Below, one piece after another: positions 1 through 10,613 of a stretch of 64,000 bases of DNA (position 1 is the stretch's first letter; each line of letters starts with the position of its first letter). This DNA is from Phytopythium helicoides. Its lineage: Eukaryota; Oomycota; Peronosporomycetes; Pythiales; Pythiaceae. The notes beneath the pieces were generated by a model. It did no database searches. It had not been told where the DNA came from and was given only the letters and a program-made list of their open reading frames with translations. Made by a program: the position numbers and the translations under genes. The stretch spans positions 1,426,001 through 1,490,000 of the forward strand of contig JANFNE010000001.1 of the NCBI GenBank assembly GCA_024867545.1, in the 5' to 3' direction.

Positions 1-1733
1 AGTCGAGCCTTTGGCGCCAAAACTGCAGCGGAAGGGAGTACCGTCACGGACGATGGCAGGGGCGCACTTGCGAAGAGGATAGAAGTGGTGGCCAGTGGGC
101 GTAGTAGGGTGTCGGGGACGACGAGGTGGTGTATGGTACACATTCTGACCTGAGCTCCGCGTCCTGAGCGCATCAACGCTGCTATCGCGAGGGAGTGGAG
201 AGGAGCAGTGGAGGTGGAGGGAGGCAGGCTTGACCGAGAATTGACGCGGGAGGACGTGACGGCGGTGGTCTACAACCACCACTGCTAAACCATTGCCAGG
301 AATTCTTGCGTCGTAACACGACTGAGGTCTATCGGAGCTAAGTTCACGACGTAGGATTCCTACGGCATGTTTGTATCCTACGGGAGGATACGAACATGCA
401 AAATGATCGATTGAAGCTTTGCTCGCCGCATTCACGGTCGGCGTGACGGTGCGTGGACACGCAGTCGAAGGTGGTATTGATAGTAGAGTCAACGGTGCTT
501 CAACCATCGGATCGGATTGGCATAAGCAGCTGAGGACGATGGCATCCAGCTGGCCGCCTGGCGGACTAGACCATGCACCGTGTTTACCTTTTTGCGCTCC
601 GTACAGCCTGCTGTTTCAACTGCTGCTTTGACGTCGTTTTACGTGGACGGGCCCATCCCGTCAAGAGTTGACAAGATTCACCACTGGTGCCGTTGGCTCG
701 TGGGCAGTAACGCGACGACAATGCGCACTGCAAGTGCAACAGTGCAGAGCTCCCTTTGGGGTCGGCAATGTGTGCAATGCGCTGGGGTCTGCCTGGAGTG
801 ATCGATATCACGATTGACAGTCCTACAGTCGCGGTGAGATTCGTTGATTTGGACGGTCGAGGGATCCTGGGCCAGGGGCTCAAATTCGCCGTGGACAGAC
901 TCGACTTGACAGCCGCAGCGAGCAAATCGGACCAAACGGTATCCAGACAGGATGGTACAGCACCGCTGGCTGTCGATGAAGAGGTGGCAATCACCGGCAG
1001 GGACAGCCGCTGACACGTGAACTGAATGTCTTGAGCGTTGCACTCTTGAGCTGGGAAGGCCGAGGCGTGATCTGCGCGTCGCGTCTCCGCTCGTGAAAAA
1101 TTTTGCCAGCGTGTAGTGACGATTCGAGGGACGCAGCTCAGCAGAGACGCGCTCCGATCGTCCGCCCCCGCTCGTCTGTCGGCCGCTTTGCTCGACCAAC
1201 GACGCCTGCACGTGCCACCACCTCTTTTTCCCAAGAGTATTCAGTCCAAAAATCGCGTCTTGACCAATCAGCGATCGGAACGGAGCAGCTAGTCAGAGCG
1301 TTCAGGGTTGAAGCGTAGCTCTTCACTCGTACGGTATCGCTTCCGTACCTACAAACTACTCGCCCCTAGTATTAACCAACGTAGCGCGGCCGACAACCGC
1401 CGACCTCGTGTAAAAGTCGACGTCGTCGTGCATCACCACGCGCCAGCTCAGCCCCGCCGAGTCTCCGTTGCGCGCTCTGTATGACGCTCGCCACCTGCCG
1501 GCCCACAGCTGCCCGCGCTCTGCCACTTGCGCGCTTTCCCGGTGAGATCCCGCGCTGTTGTACGACGCCACGGCCCGGGATCATCTCGTCCGATCGCCGT
1601 CCGCATCTCTCGGCGCGTCGGTCCGCCTTTCCTCTTCTGCTGCGCCCGTCAGTTGCGATTCAGCCGCCCAGCGAGCAGGTGACAACCGGCAGAGCTGCCC
1701 CGTGACGGTGGATAGACATACAGATAGACAGAC
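1..1733. other. Intergenic, no supported gene
   Basis: No convincing coding region was found. Several open frames of 60-216 codons overlap each other on both strands, for example 584-1234 on the minus strand. Their composition looks like random GC-rich translation and no family motif was recognised. A hairpin lies at 365-399. A CCAAT element occurs near 1264, and the last few hundred bases are the presumed promoter of the PX gene at 1734. Remnants of an old mobile element could be hidden here but nothing was recognisable. Confidence 0.5.
365..399. repeat. Inverted repeat, 15-nt arms
   Basis: Arms at 365-379 and 385-399 are reverse complements at 14 of 15 positions and enclose a 5-nt loop (acggg). 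The arms read gcatgtttgtatcct and aggatacgaacatgc. No gene is nearby, so the role is unknown. It could be a hairpin-forming transcript, a protein-binding palindrome or a remnant of a small inverted-repeat element. Confidence 0.7.
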
Positions 1734-2792
1734 ATGCGCGGCATCGTCACCTCCAGCATGCCCAACACGGCACAGACCAAGCCGCCGATGGTGCCGGCAC
1801 TCGTGCTGCGCTCCGGCGGAGGCGACAAGCCGCCTGTGGCCATGGGCGGCACGGCCATTGAGCGCTCAATGGTCTCCCCAGGGTCCATTGCCGTCTACGA
1901 CGTCAAGCCTGCGCACGTGCGCCGGCAGGCGAGCTCCTCGCTGTCGCAGATCAAGACCAACCAGGCCGTGTTCGCCGTGTACGTGCAGAACGCCATCACG
2001 GGCCGCAGCTGGATCGTGCACCGCCGCTTCTCGGACTTTGTCGCCATGCGCGAGCTCATGAGCGAGCACTTCTCCGTCTTCCGTAAGGAGTTCCCGCGCC
2101 TCGGCTCGCTCATCGAAGACCTTTACTTCCCACGCAAACACAAGTTCCTGTCCAAGCTCGGCCGCGTGGTTGAGCACCGCTGCGACGCATTCCTCGACTA
2201 CCTCGTGCGCCTCCACCGCCTGCTCATCAGCCGCGACTACCTCTTGCGTTCCGAGATCAGCACCATCGGCCTCTCCATCTTTCGCGGCTTCCTCGGTAGC
2301 GCCATCGTGCAGGACCCGGCGCACAAGGCGTACCCGCACCACGCGCCGATCCGTCCGTGGCAGCTCAAGCCGTCCGAGCGATCGCCCATCCACCAATGTG
2401 GCTCGCTACACACTGTGGTTGAGGAGGAACTGGAGATGAACGACGACGATGAGGTCAAGAGGGCGATCAAGGCGGCGTCTGAGGAGGACATCCCGCGTGA
2501 GGACTCGACCAACAGCACCGACGTCGACTCCATGTCGGAGGACAATGACGATGACTACGAGGAAGAGGAGGTTCGCGTGAGCACCATGCGCGAGTCTCAG
2601 CTCGTGGACCGCCGCCGCGCGTACAAGTACGCTCGCAACCGCAAGGTGCTTCTGTTCCTCAAGAAGGACCAGATGTACGCTTCGGAGGAGCAGCCCGTGT
2701 CGTCGCCATCTGAGACGGCTGACGTCGCTGTCGTCGAGTGCGAGGACAACGCCAAGGCGCTGGCGCAGCTCACGACTGCTGCCAAGGAGTAA
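1734..2792 (+). CDS. PX-domain protein
   Basis: A single-exon frame of 352 residues. Residues about 50-195 form a phox-homology (PX) domain. The hallmark HRRFSDF stretch lies near residue 95, followed by a proline-poor linker, PRKHKF and the closing helices ending in IFRGFL. PX domains bind phosphoinositides, usually PI3P on endosomes, so a role in endosomal sorting or membrane recruitment is inferred. Residues about 235-290 are strongly acidic (runs of D and E) and the C-terminal tail is basic then acidic, with no further domain recognised. The start could also be the second Met (1758), eight codons downstream; neither choice changes the domain. It is transcribed toward the Tctex1 gene. Confidence 0.9.
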   Translation: MRGIVTSSMPNTAQTKPPMVPALVLRSGGGDKPPVAMGGTAIERSMVSPGSIAVYDVKPAHVRRQASSSLSQIKTNQAVFAVYVQNAITGRSWIVHRRFSDFVAMRELMSEHFSVFRKEFPRLGSLIEDLYFPRKHKFLSKLGRVVEHRCDAFLDYLVRLHRLLISRDYLLRSEISTIGLSIFRGFLGSAIVQDPAHKAYPHHAPIRPWQLKPSERSPIHQCGSLHTVVEEELEMNDDDEVKRAIKAASEEDIPREDSTNSTDVDSMSEDNDDDYEEEEVRVSTMRESQLVDRRRAYKYARNRKVLLFLKKDQMYASEEQPVSSPSETADVAVVECEDNAKALAQLTTAAKE

Positions 2793-3084
2793 AGACGCTG
2801 AAGGCAGGCGACACTCGACAACTCACCACGAATATATCAAAGCCTAGTCGCGCGGGGAGAGGGAACCGCATAGGCTCATTCACCACCAGGTAGGGGTGGT
2901 ACACAGCGGCGGCACTTGAGAGCAATGCCTCTCGAGATGACCGGCCCAGCACAACAACCTACATACGCACTTCATGAATATAAACTTTTTTTGCTATTTA
3001 CATCTCGGAGAGCGTATCTTGCGGCAAACGGTCGCGTCGGCACAGCTCAAGTCTCGTCGTGATCCATTGCAGCTGAAGGAGGCG

Positions 3085-3710
3085 ATGCCTGCCCCACCCG
3101 TCAAGACCGAGAGCGCGTCGACGCTGCGCCTAAATCCCAAGAACAAGTCAGTGGCGAGCATCGACGACGAGTAAACTACGACACTAACCGTGTTGTGGTG
3201 TTGAAAATGAACAGGCCAACGGCGACAAAGATGAAGCAGATCATCAACCAAGTGATGCAAGAGAAGCTGGACAAGGCTGCGTACACATCAGATCGCGCGT
3301 CGACACTGACGAAGGAGATTTCTGACGCTGTCAAGGCGCAGCTCAAAGGTGCCGCGGTGAATTCGAATGCTCAAACGATTTGAAGGCTCATGGCAAGTGC
3401 TTGCAGACTGCAACTACCCTCGATACAAATATGTGGTGCAAGTGGTCATCGGTGAGCAGCGCGGCGAGGGCGTGAGGTGAGACTTGCGGTGTTTGCAATG
3501 AAAGTGCAGTAGTATCGGTATCTGACACTTGGCCGCAAGGATGGGATGCCGGTGCTTTTGGGACGCCGAGACTGATTGCTATGCGTCCGAGACGTTCTCG
3601 AATGTAAGCTGTACTCTCAGTTTATCATGAAGAAGTGATCCTCAACTGTGTTGATCTTACAGGATGGTCTGTTCTGCGTCACGACCGCGTATAGCATCTA
3701 CCTCTACTAG
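3085..3710 (+). CDS. Tctex1-type dynein light chain, five exons
   Basis: Model: 3085-3146, 3215-3348, 3407-3476, 3540-3603 and 3663-3710, giving 125 residues. The introns are 68, 58, 63 and 59 nt, all GT..AG. The join restores the Tctex1/DYNLT signature: YKYVVQVVIGEQRGEGVRMG, then CFWDAETDCYASETFSNDGLFC, then a C-terminal YSIYLY. Tctex1 proteins are light chains of cytoplasmic and axonemal dynein, and TCTEX1D2-type members serve intraflagellar transport. The first donor is the least certain: GTCAGT at 3147 gives LNPKNKPTATKM, which aligns best, while GTAAAC at 3171 gives a longer N-terminus with a 44-nt intron. The frame stays open upstream to 2974, so an earlier start is possible. Confidence 0.85.
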
Positions 3711-3759
3711 TCGTTGGTGCATTCGTGATGAACAGATCTAGCGCTTACATCCACCCCAC

Positions 3760-4341
3760 TTATCGCGTTTGCTCCCTCACCACTCTTGAAAACAGAGAGT
3801 GGAACGCCTCGCTGATGTTCACGCCTGTGCACGCCGAAGTCTCAAAGTACTCAAAACCGCGCGACTGAGCGAATGCGCGGGCTTCGTCCTCGGTGACGAC
3901 GCGGTGGCGGTCGACCTTGTTTCCGCAAACCACACACGGAAACTTTCCAGCGCCGAACTTGGCTGCCTCGCGGAGCCACCCGTCTAGACCCTCAAAGCTC
4001 TTGCGGCTGGAGACGTCGAACATGAGGATGCCGCCCTGGGTGTCTTTGTAGAACTCGTTCCGCACTTCTAAAAACTCGGGGAGTCCTGACAGATCCCAGA
4101 AGTTCACGCGGACCTCACTGCCGGCCACCACCACGGGTTTGACGCCGTAGTCGATGCCGATGGTCGAGATGTACTTGCTCACAAACTTTTCCTCGCAGAA
4201 GCGCTTGATCACGCAGCTCTTGCCCACGCCACTGTCTCCCATCGAGATGATCTTGATTCGCAACACACTCGGTGCATTGTTGCTAGTACTGGTGTTGCCA
4301 CCTCCACTGCTTCCCCCATCGCTGCCTCGGCGCTTCGCCAT
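3760..4341 (-). CDS. RJL: RJL-family small GTPase (DNAJC27/Rbj-like, no J domain)
   Basis: A single exon of 193 residues. Residues about 27-193 form a Ras-fold G domain: P-loop GDSGVGKS at 35-42, TIGIDYGV in switch I, WDLSGLPE at 82-89, NKVD for guanine and SAC near the end. The catalytic Gln of the usual DxxGQ motif is replaced by Leu, and the stretch PEFLEVRNEFYKDTQG is typical of RJL proteins. There is no C-terminal Cys, so no prenylation is expected, and the animal-type J domain is absent, as in many protist members. From published comparative work, the RJL family is found mainly in flagellated eukaryotes. The first 25 residues are a low-complexity Ser/Gly/Asn tail. It converges on the Tctex1 gene with 49 nt between stops. 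Confidence 0.9.
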   Translation of the reverse strand: MAKRRGSDGGSSGGGNTSTSNNAPSVLRIKIISMGDSGVGKSCVIKRFCEEKFVSKYISTIGIDYGVKPVVVAGSEVRVNFWDLSGLPEFLEVRNEFYKDTQGGILMFDVSSRKSFEGLDGWLREAAKFGAGKFPCVVCGNKVDRHRVVTEDEARAFAQSRGFEYFETSACTGVNISEAFHSLFSRVVREQTR

Positions 4342-4553
4342 TATGGAAGTCCCGCGTCGTTTCGCGACATCAGACTACCGGGTAGTAGTATATTTTTACA
4401 CGTGGGTTTCGTATACCATACGAAACACAAGTGTTTGGTCGCCACGTGATTCGCGCAACGTTCGCGCAACATTACATGTTTCTTCGAACATGTACTACGG
4501 TACCTCATCGAACATGTACTACGGTACTACGTCGACGACCATAACCCAAAGTG
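4342..4553. promoter_or_regulatory. Shared promoter of RJL and PUB genes
   Basis: These 212 nt separate the divergent start codons at 4341 (minus) and 4554 (plus). They contain an inverted repeat at 4406-4426 (arms gtttcgtat and atacgaaac, 3-nt spacer), a short direct repeat ttcgcgcaac near 4450-4470, and a 20-nt direct repeat at 4484-4527. Regulatory function is inferred from position and symmetry only. Confidence 0.5.
4484..4527. repeat. Two 20-nt direct repeats, period 24
   Basis: Copies at 4484-4503 and 4508-4527 are identical (core cgaacatgtactacgg) and separated by 4 nt. They sit 27 nt before the PUB gene start, so they lie in its promoter or 5' leader. They could be paired factor-binding sites or a replication-slippage duplication. 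Confidence 0.75.
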
Positions 4554-5694
4554 ATGAGCGAGTTCCGGACGGCGGCGGCGGCGGTGGCGGCGCTCGAGGC
4601 GCGCGTGGCGGCGCTGCAGCGCTTCGTGGCGGCTGCGGATGGCCGCGTTCGTGACGCTGCGGACGTGGCGGAAGCCCAAGTCGCACTCGCAGAGGTGCGC
4701 GAGGCGCTGGAGGGCGAGGTGAGCGCGTCGGTCGAGCGCTTCCGAGCGCGCTGCGCCATGAAGGACCCGGTGACGCAGGCGCCGCGTTTCGGGCCCAAGA
4801 TGCTGGCCAAGGTGCAGGCGATGGTGGCTCAGTACGACGGTCTGCGAGGCGTTGTAGAAGAGGAACAGCTGCTGGAGACCGCAATGAGCTGCGTGGACGA
4901 GTTTGATCGATCCGAGGCGGAGAGAGAAGAGCAGGAGGTGCAAGAGAAGATGAGGGCCGAAATGGAGAGGAAAGAGAAGGAAGAGAAGCAACGGTTGGAG
5001 ATCGAAAGGGAGGAGCAGGAAAGGAGACGGAGAGAGGAAGAGCTGGAGAGGAAGAGAGTCGAGGAACTTGCCAGGGCGGCGCAGCTTGTCCGCGAGCAGA
5101 GGGAGCGAGAGCGCCTGGAGCGAGAGAGAATCGAGCGAGAAGAGCAACAAATCCGTGAAGCCCTCAATGCACAGTTTACTCCCGGGAAAGAGTCGCTGGT
5201 GAGAGCGCTGGGAATGCTTCAACAAAGCACGGGGGACAAGGTAAGAGACACATTCTTGGGGTGCGACCTGAAAGATGCGATGCGGTGCTAACGTGCGCGC
5301 TAATTGGACTAGGTAACATATCGAAACATGCTCGAGAGGCTTCTGACAGTCATCTCGAACATATGTTCATCTCCCGAGAATGCAGCACTTCGCCATATTC
5401 CCAAGGAAAATGCCAACTTTCACGCGGACATCGGCCAATTTGATGGTGGGCATCAAAGCCTCTTCGCATTGGGTTTCAAGGAGATTTACCAGGACGAAAA
5501 GTTTGTGTTTGTCCTTGAGGTTGTGAAAAAGTTCGCTTGCTGTGTACGATACTTGCGTCGGAGGTCTAATCGGCGTGACTTTGGCGAATCAGGAGCCAGA
5601 TTTATCAGAAGATCTCGACAAGTGGAGCGCGTGGTTTGACAATTTGAGGGACATGCAAGAGTTCCTCTCAAGCCAAGCCGACGCAATGAAGTGA
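4554..5694 (+). CDS. Coiled-coil PUB-domain protein, three exons
   Basis: Model: 4554-5240, 5313-5522, 5593-5694, giving 332 residues with introns of 72 and 70 nt. Residues about 1-115 are helical. Residues about 116-200 are a highly charged E/R/K coiled coil. Residues about 230-310 form a PUB (PUG) domain: YRNMLERLLTVISNICSSPE, LRHIPKENANF, then LGFKEIYQDEKFVFVLE. PUB domains bind the C-terminal tail of the p97/Cdc48 ATPase, so a role as a p97 cofactor in ubiquitin-dependent protein handling is inferred. The last exon adds EPDLSEDLDKWSAWFDNL. The second donor could be 5520 instead of 5523 (one residue less). The initiation codon is the ATG at 4554; an in-frame GTG precedes it. Confidence 0.85.
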
Positions 5695-5729
5695 AACCCA
5701 ACCATCAGTTCGGCAGTACTATTGTTTGC

Positions 5730-8450
5730 TTAGATGAAATGCACCTCACCGCGGATAAATCGTCGTACTAGTTCGAGTACAGCAGGCTGCTCGATCTGAC
5801 TAGCAATGCCCTCGAAAGCCTCAAAGCCAACCGAAATCCCACCGTCTCCCGCAGACGACGCCTTCAGAGTATGAACAGCTGAACAAAAGCCATTACCAAG
5901 GAACCCACCAACCGACGAGCGTCTGCGCGACGATGCGTCGCTCTCGGAAGGGTCACGTAAATGCTGGGTTAGCTGATCCAATGTTTCAGCAAGTTCGGGG
6001 ATTCCAACCTGACCACCTGTCAAAGCACTGATAGCATCATAGAGTGCACGTATCTCTTTGCTATCCAAGGGTGTGCTGGGTTTATCCTGGTGAGGTTCTT
6101 TTGCCTTTGGCATGTGTTGGTGCGCGTCGCCACTCGCTGTCCCACAGCTTTCACACAGCTCGCTGAACTCGTTCTTTTTGTGAACAGAGCTTGTGTCAAA
6201 TCCAGCAACATTACTCTCAATGTCTTTCAAGCGGGTTCCAACAACGTGACAGTCGCGAAAGGCTCGTTCTTGATCATTCATGTACCCAGCAGGCGACGGG
6301 AGTCTGTTCCTTAGCTTCCTCTTAGAAGATACGAGATGAGCAGCCCGCTTGATTGACATGGTTCTCATCGGAAAATTTGGGCCATCTTGAGCTACTGCAA
6401 TCTCGAGCAGCAAAAATTCAAACCAGACAAACTGATTGGCGTCCGATTCAAACTTGATGAAAATTTCAACGGTTTTCGTTCTACCAAGCAAATCAGCTGT
6501 TGCAAATACACCATTCAATCCATCACAATTTGGCGTTGGTTCTGTTTGCAGGAGTTTGATACAGTTAGGGCAGTTCTCATCATTGATTAGTTCAGCACGA
6601 CAAAATCGAAGTGGAAAAAGCAAAATCTCGTGGCCTTGTTGGCAATCTATCCGCAAATTCCCGTTTTTGAGGCGGCATTTTGCAATTGCCCAGTCGTCCC
6701 CGGGTCGGTACTTCATTTGGGCCAGGCCTTCTTTGATCACAGGCGCTCGAAAGATTAAGCGCATAGGCTGCTTTGGCTGAGGCGTGCTATCTTTGATGCA
6801 GGTAAACACAGGCTTCCTTTGACGAACCTTGTGCCACATATTTTCGAATGTGTCAAACAACATTCCGAAGTGCTGAATACCCACCAACACACTTCCTGGA
6901 GGTATCGCCAGCTGCTCCACTTCGACTTGATCGTTCCCTTTGCTTTCCGACGAACCGGCTATAGAGATCGGATCAGAAACAGGAGACGCGTCCATAGGTA
7001 TCAGTTCTTCGATATGCGGACGAGGAATAACCTCTTGTTGCCGGCGAGAAAAGAGCTGCAGCCCCATTGCAGACTTCTTTTGGTGCGTCCCATACTGCTT
7101 CGAATTTTGCTGGCGTGGGAAGCGATGACTTATGACCACGACACGCTTGTTTACCTTTTCGAAAATCAAACCAGCACTGCTGCAAGACTGTACAACAAGT
7201 GCGTAAGTGACACTGCTGCGAAGTAGCTGCTGTATTTCGGGTTCGAACGCACGTTGGTACAGCGCAAGTTCAGCCGTGTTGACTGAATCTAGGATAGTGT
7301 TCATCCAGCGGGATGCCTCCCGCTCACCGCTTGGTGCGAGCGTGATCTCATCACCCAAGTTTCTCACAACAAACGCATTGGCTTTGCTAAACGTTGGTGT
7401 GATTTGGCAGGTGGGAACAAGCCGAGTTTCGATGACCGCTCCTAGCTTCCGCTCGTTCGACTTCAGGCGCAAGATCCCGTTATCAAGGTCCACCCACAAA
7501 CGCTTCCAATCAGCACCTGGCTTCGGCTGTGCATCCACAAACCCTTGAAGTTTCGGCAAAACCTGCTCACACGTTTTATATTTTGAGTGATTGTGCCGGT
7601 ATTTCAGAGCAATGATTCGCATGCGAATTGCTGTTATCCACTCTTCGCGTGATTTCTGTGATACCGCAGCAAGTATCAAGAATGTTTCCCCTGTCGCAAC
7701 GATGAATGGGTAGTATACACTGATACCGGCGTATTTGACTGCCCCCGATAGACTTACTCGGAAGCTGTTACTGGTCACTTGAGTTTGATCATGAGCATAT
7801 CGTGCCGATCGTTCGAGGTGCCGTGCAACGCGCGCGCTGGGAACAACCGGTACAGAGTATGATGCAAATACGCGCAGCCGCTTCAGGTACTCTGGCCCTT
7901 CTTCGCTCACATAGCTCGAGCCCGTGAGCGTAAATTGCTTCATAGACTTTAAGCGACGCTCGGAGCTCTTACAAAATTGAATGGATGCTCGACCAAGCTC
8001 GACGTATCGTGCCTTCCATCTGTATTTGGTCTTAAATACGAGCCGCTTGAACTGTTGGTCTTCGGACAGCTCTTTCCTTAGCAACAGGGAGCCTGTTATC
8101 ATTGCTGCCAGAGCCTCAAGCCGTTCATTTAGATGCTCATACCAACGAGCTGCTTCTCGCTCCGACTCTGCAATGTAGACGTCCGTGATTTTTTCCGTTG
8201 TCAAACAGAGAGAATGGGGAGGCGCTCGTGGGTGCAATTCGGCATAGTAGTGAACTCGAGTGATGCACCGTTTAAATATGTATGCGTAGGAGATTTTGGT
8301 CTTGAATTCTGGTCGGGGATCTGTCTCGTAGAAATCCATTCGCGAGTCTGAAAGCACAACAAACATTCGCTGGTGGGTTGCCGTCTCATCTCGAGTTCCT
8401 GACTGAACCGTCAGGTACCCACAAAGCAAGCCCCGGATGTAATCCTCCAT
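5730..8450 (-). CDS. Multi-PH-domain protein (four PH, one PDZ-like region)
   Basis: A single exon of 906 residues. Three N-terminal PH-like domains are visible: about 7-112 (GLLCGYLTVQSG, closing with EREAARWYEHLNERL), 116-285 (long insert, closing with SREEWITAIRMRI) and 298-395 (KLQGFVDAQ, closing with EREASRWMNTIL). Residues about 405-550 look PDZ-like, split by a Ser-rich insert (YALVVQSCSSAGLIFEKV, then PPGSVLVGIQHFGMLF). A fourth PH-like fold covers about 575-700. The C-terminal 200 residues contain no known domain. PH domains bind phosphoinositides or proteins, so a membrane adaptor role is inferred. Its start is 270 nt from the F-BAR stop on the same strand. Confidence 0.8.
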   Translation of the reverse strand: MEDYIRGLLCGYLTVQSGTRDETATHQRMFVVLSDSRMDFYETDPRPEFKTKISYAYIFKRCITRVHYYAELHPRAPPHSLCLTTEKITDVYIAESEREAARWYEHLNERLEALAAMITGSLLLRKELSEDQQFKRLVFKTKYRWKARYVELGRASIQFCKSSERRLKSMKQFTLTGSSYVSEEGPEYLKRLRVFASYSVPVVPSARVARHLERSARYAHDQTQVTSNSFRVSLSGAVKYAGISVYYPFIVATGETFLILAAVSQKSREEWITAIRMRIIALKYRHNHSKYKTCEQVLPKLQGFVDAQPKPGADWKRLWVDLDNGILRLKSNERKLGAVIETRLVPTCQITPTFSKANAFVVRNLGDEITLAPSGEREASRWMNTILDSVNTAELALYQRAFEPEIQQLLRSSVTYALVVQSCSSAGLIFEKVNKRVVVISHRFPRQQNSKQYGTHQKKSAMGLQLFSRRQQEVIPRPHIEELIPMDASPVSDPISIAGSSESKGNDQVEVEQLAIPPGSVLVGIQHFGMLFDTFENMWHKVRQRKPVFTCIKDSTPQPKQPMRLIFRAPVIKEGLAQMKYRPGDDWAIAKCRLKNGNLRIDCQQGHEILLFPLRFCRAELINDENCPNCIKLLQTEPTPNCDGLNGVFATADLLGRTKTVEIFIKFESDANQFVWFEFLLLEIAVAQDGPNFPMRTMSIKRAAHLVSSKRKLRNRLPSPAGYMNDQERAFRDCHVVGTRLKDIESNVAGFDTSSVHKKNEFSELCESCGTASGDAHQHMPKAKEPHQDKPSTPLDSKEIRALYDAISALTGGQVGIPELAETLDQLTQHLRDPSESDASSRRRSSVGGFLGNGFCSAVHTLKASSAGDGGISVGFEAFEGIASQIEQPAVLELVRRFIRGEVHFI

Positions 8451-8720
8451 GCCTGCAAAGCTCGCGGGCTACAACAGCAGCTTCGGGCCGCAGTCGGAGC
8501 AACGCCACTTCAGAGGAACTTCGTGGTCTGCAGCAGCTGAGCTAATTCTGGGAATGATGTTGGTGTGCACGCGCTCACTCACACGGTATTTATACCAGGA
8601 AACAAATGATTTACATCTATCTTGATCAAAGAGAAATAAACACTGTGCTTTATATTTTCATGAAGAGATATTTTCTCCTCTCACACTACACCTTGCACTC
8701 GAATTGCCAGCATGGTTGGC

Positions 8721-10456
8721 TTATCCATGGATATCGGCCGAGTTGTCTTGAATTGGCTCAAATTGATCTGTGAATGCCGTTGCGGAAGTCACGTCTAGGT
8801 CGAAATGTCGGGACTCGCTTTGCTTCAACAGTGGCTTGGCGTCATAGGTAGCAAGCACTATGCTCGGAGCATGCCACTCGTAGGCTCTAGCTATCGCTTG
8901 TGCAACATCGACAGCGCGCACCACTCGATTGTTGTCATTGTGAGCTGAATATTCTGGGCAGTCGACCGAGTGGGAAGGCTGCGTTAGGTTCGTTTCGTTG
9001 GATGGTTGTATCATTGAAGAATCTCGAATAACCAAGACTTCTCTCAATGGAGTTCGACTGACTACGTTGCCGAACGGGATTTTTCGGCGTGCTACGTCGC
9101 ATATTCCAAGTGGTGCCGACGTGAGTGGTCGACATCGCTTCGTTGTTGGGATAAATGCAATGCTCTGAAATGCCTCGGTCCAAAGTTCCGCTACCGTCAT
9201 ATCTCGAAGCTCCATTTTACTCGATTGTTTTGCAACGGTCTCACGGACATCTGCATCTGGTGAGATGCGTTCTACTTTGGATGCGAGCATTTGCCAGTCG
9301 TACTAATAAAACACAAGCTCTCTAAGCTTATCATACCGAAACGCTCAGTGAGAATGCGGTACCTGCAAATTTGCGAGGGCTGAAGATTCAAACACAATTT
9401 GTTTCTGGATGCTGGCGACAAGTGTAGTGACTCGATGTTCGGCGATATGCTAGTCCACGAAAAACCGTAATCAGTTCGTTGAGCACAATCACAGCGAATG
9501 ACTATACACGTCTGCTTACTTGGTATTCAGTGAGAACTGATTGAGTCGTTTGATATGTACTGACAAAGCTGTCCTCAGCTTTTTTCCACGTCTGACGACA
9601 CTTTTGCCGATCCAGCTCCGCCGACTGCGTACAAGTAAGCACAACTTCGTAGAACTCCATGTTTGCGAAGAGCCGTATCATCTCACCATTATCAACTGAG
9701 CAGTCGAATCTTCTACACTTCCCTTCCTCTGCTGATCGGAAGAAAGTAACCAATGTACAAATCGTTGGCTGTTGTTGTTTGCTATCGATAACTGCTTGCC
9801 TTTTTGCTGACTTGCTGATAGCTCATGAGGCGAATGCTGAGCAAGTAAGTTGTGATATTCACTCTCAATCATAGTACTTGAAATTCCTCGGTCCATGGCT
9901 GTAGCAAATGCCGACGCGGCATCCCTAAATCGTTTTTCAAATCCAGCAAACTCTTTTTTGTATTCGTCCAAGGCCGTCTGTTAACCGTTTAAGTGGTAAG
10001 TACATGGTAATTGACAACAACTCACGCGTGTGCGCAATGTACCTTAGCTTGCTTCTTGATAAGTGCGGTAAGCTTTGTGAGCTGATCTAGCTTCCGAGTG
10101 TTATAAAGATGAAATTTTTCAAGTGGATCAAGTACGCCTTCGCTCAAGCTGTCAGCCAAATTGCGGTGCTGAACACTCGAGTTGATGTATTGCGCGCGCA
10201 GCGCAGTTAGAGCATCTTTAAAGTCGCCGTCGTACTCATGCTGCTCAAGCAAGGACCTTTGTGCCATCCTGGTAAGCTCGCTAGAGTAGTCTCTTTCTAG
10301 ATTTATCCGGCAACGTAGTAACTGAATCAGCGTGGCTTGAGTAGAAATCCCAGCTACGCATCGTGCGCGCACACCATCCACATTGAAGAGGAGGTCGGTC
10401 GCGAACGATTGCCCGCCAACAGCGACAAATTCAAAGCCATGGTTTCTTGTTGCCAT
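8721..10456 (-). CDS. F-BAR (FCH) domain protein, five exons
   Basis: Model, in transcription order: 10456-10043, 9977-9687, 9624-9520, 9449-9363, 9302-8721; introns of 65, 62, 70 and 60 nt, all GT..AG. Product 492 residues. Residues about 1-300 form an F-BAR domain: an FCH-like start (RCRINLERDYSSELTRMAQRS), helical repeats ALDEYKKEFAGFEKRF, DRQKCRQTWKKAEDSF, and HIAEHRVTTLVASIQKQI before YDWQML. F-BAR dimers bind and curve membranes and link them to actin, usually in endocytosis or cytokinesis. The C-terminal 190 residues are poorly structured and contain no SH3 or GAP domain, unlike animal and fungal relatives. Exon joins are supported by phase and by continuous helix heptads. It is divergent from the gene at 10614 (157 nt apart). 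Confidence 0.88.
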
Positions 10457-10613
10457 GTGTTCTCCTTTTTATTGTTACTTCTGCAGCCCGCGGGATCGTT
10501 TCATGCTGGAAGGGTAGCTGATGTATTTATCGTCATCGAAACGGACAGCTCATTCAGTGACTCTTGGTCGGCTATCTTTTTATGAAGTGCGGAGCTCAAT
10601 CCTTTGTATCGAT

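Noticed and set aside
584..1234. 216-codon minus-strand frame as a gene or retroelement remnant
   Set aside because: No start context, no domain motif, overlapping frames of similar length in other phases, and no similarity I can name.
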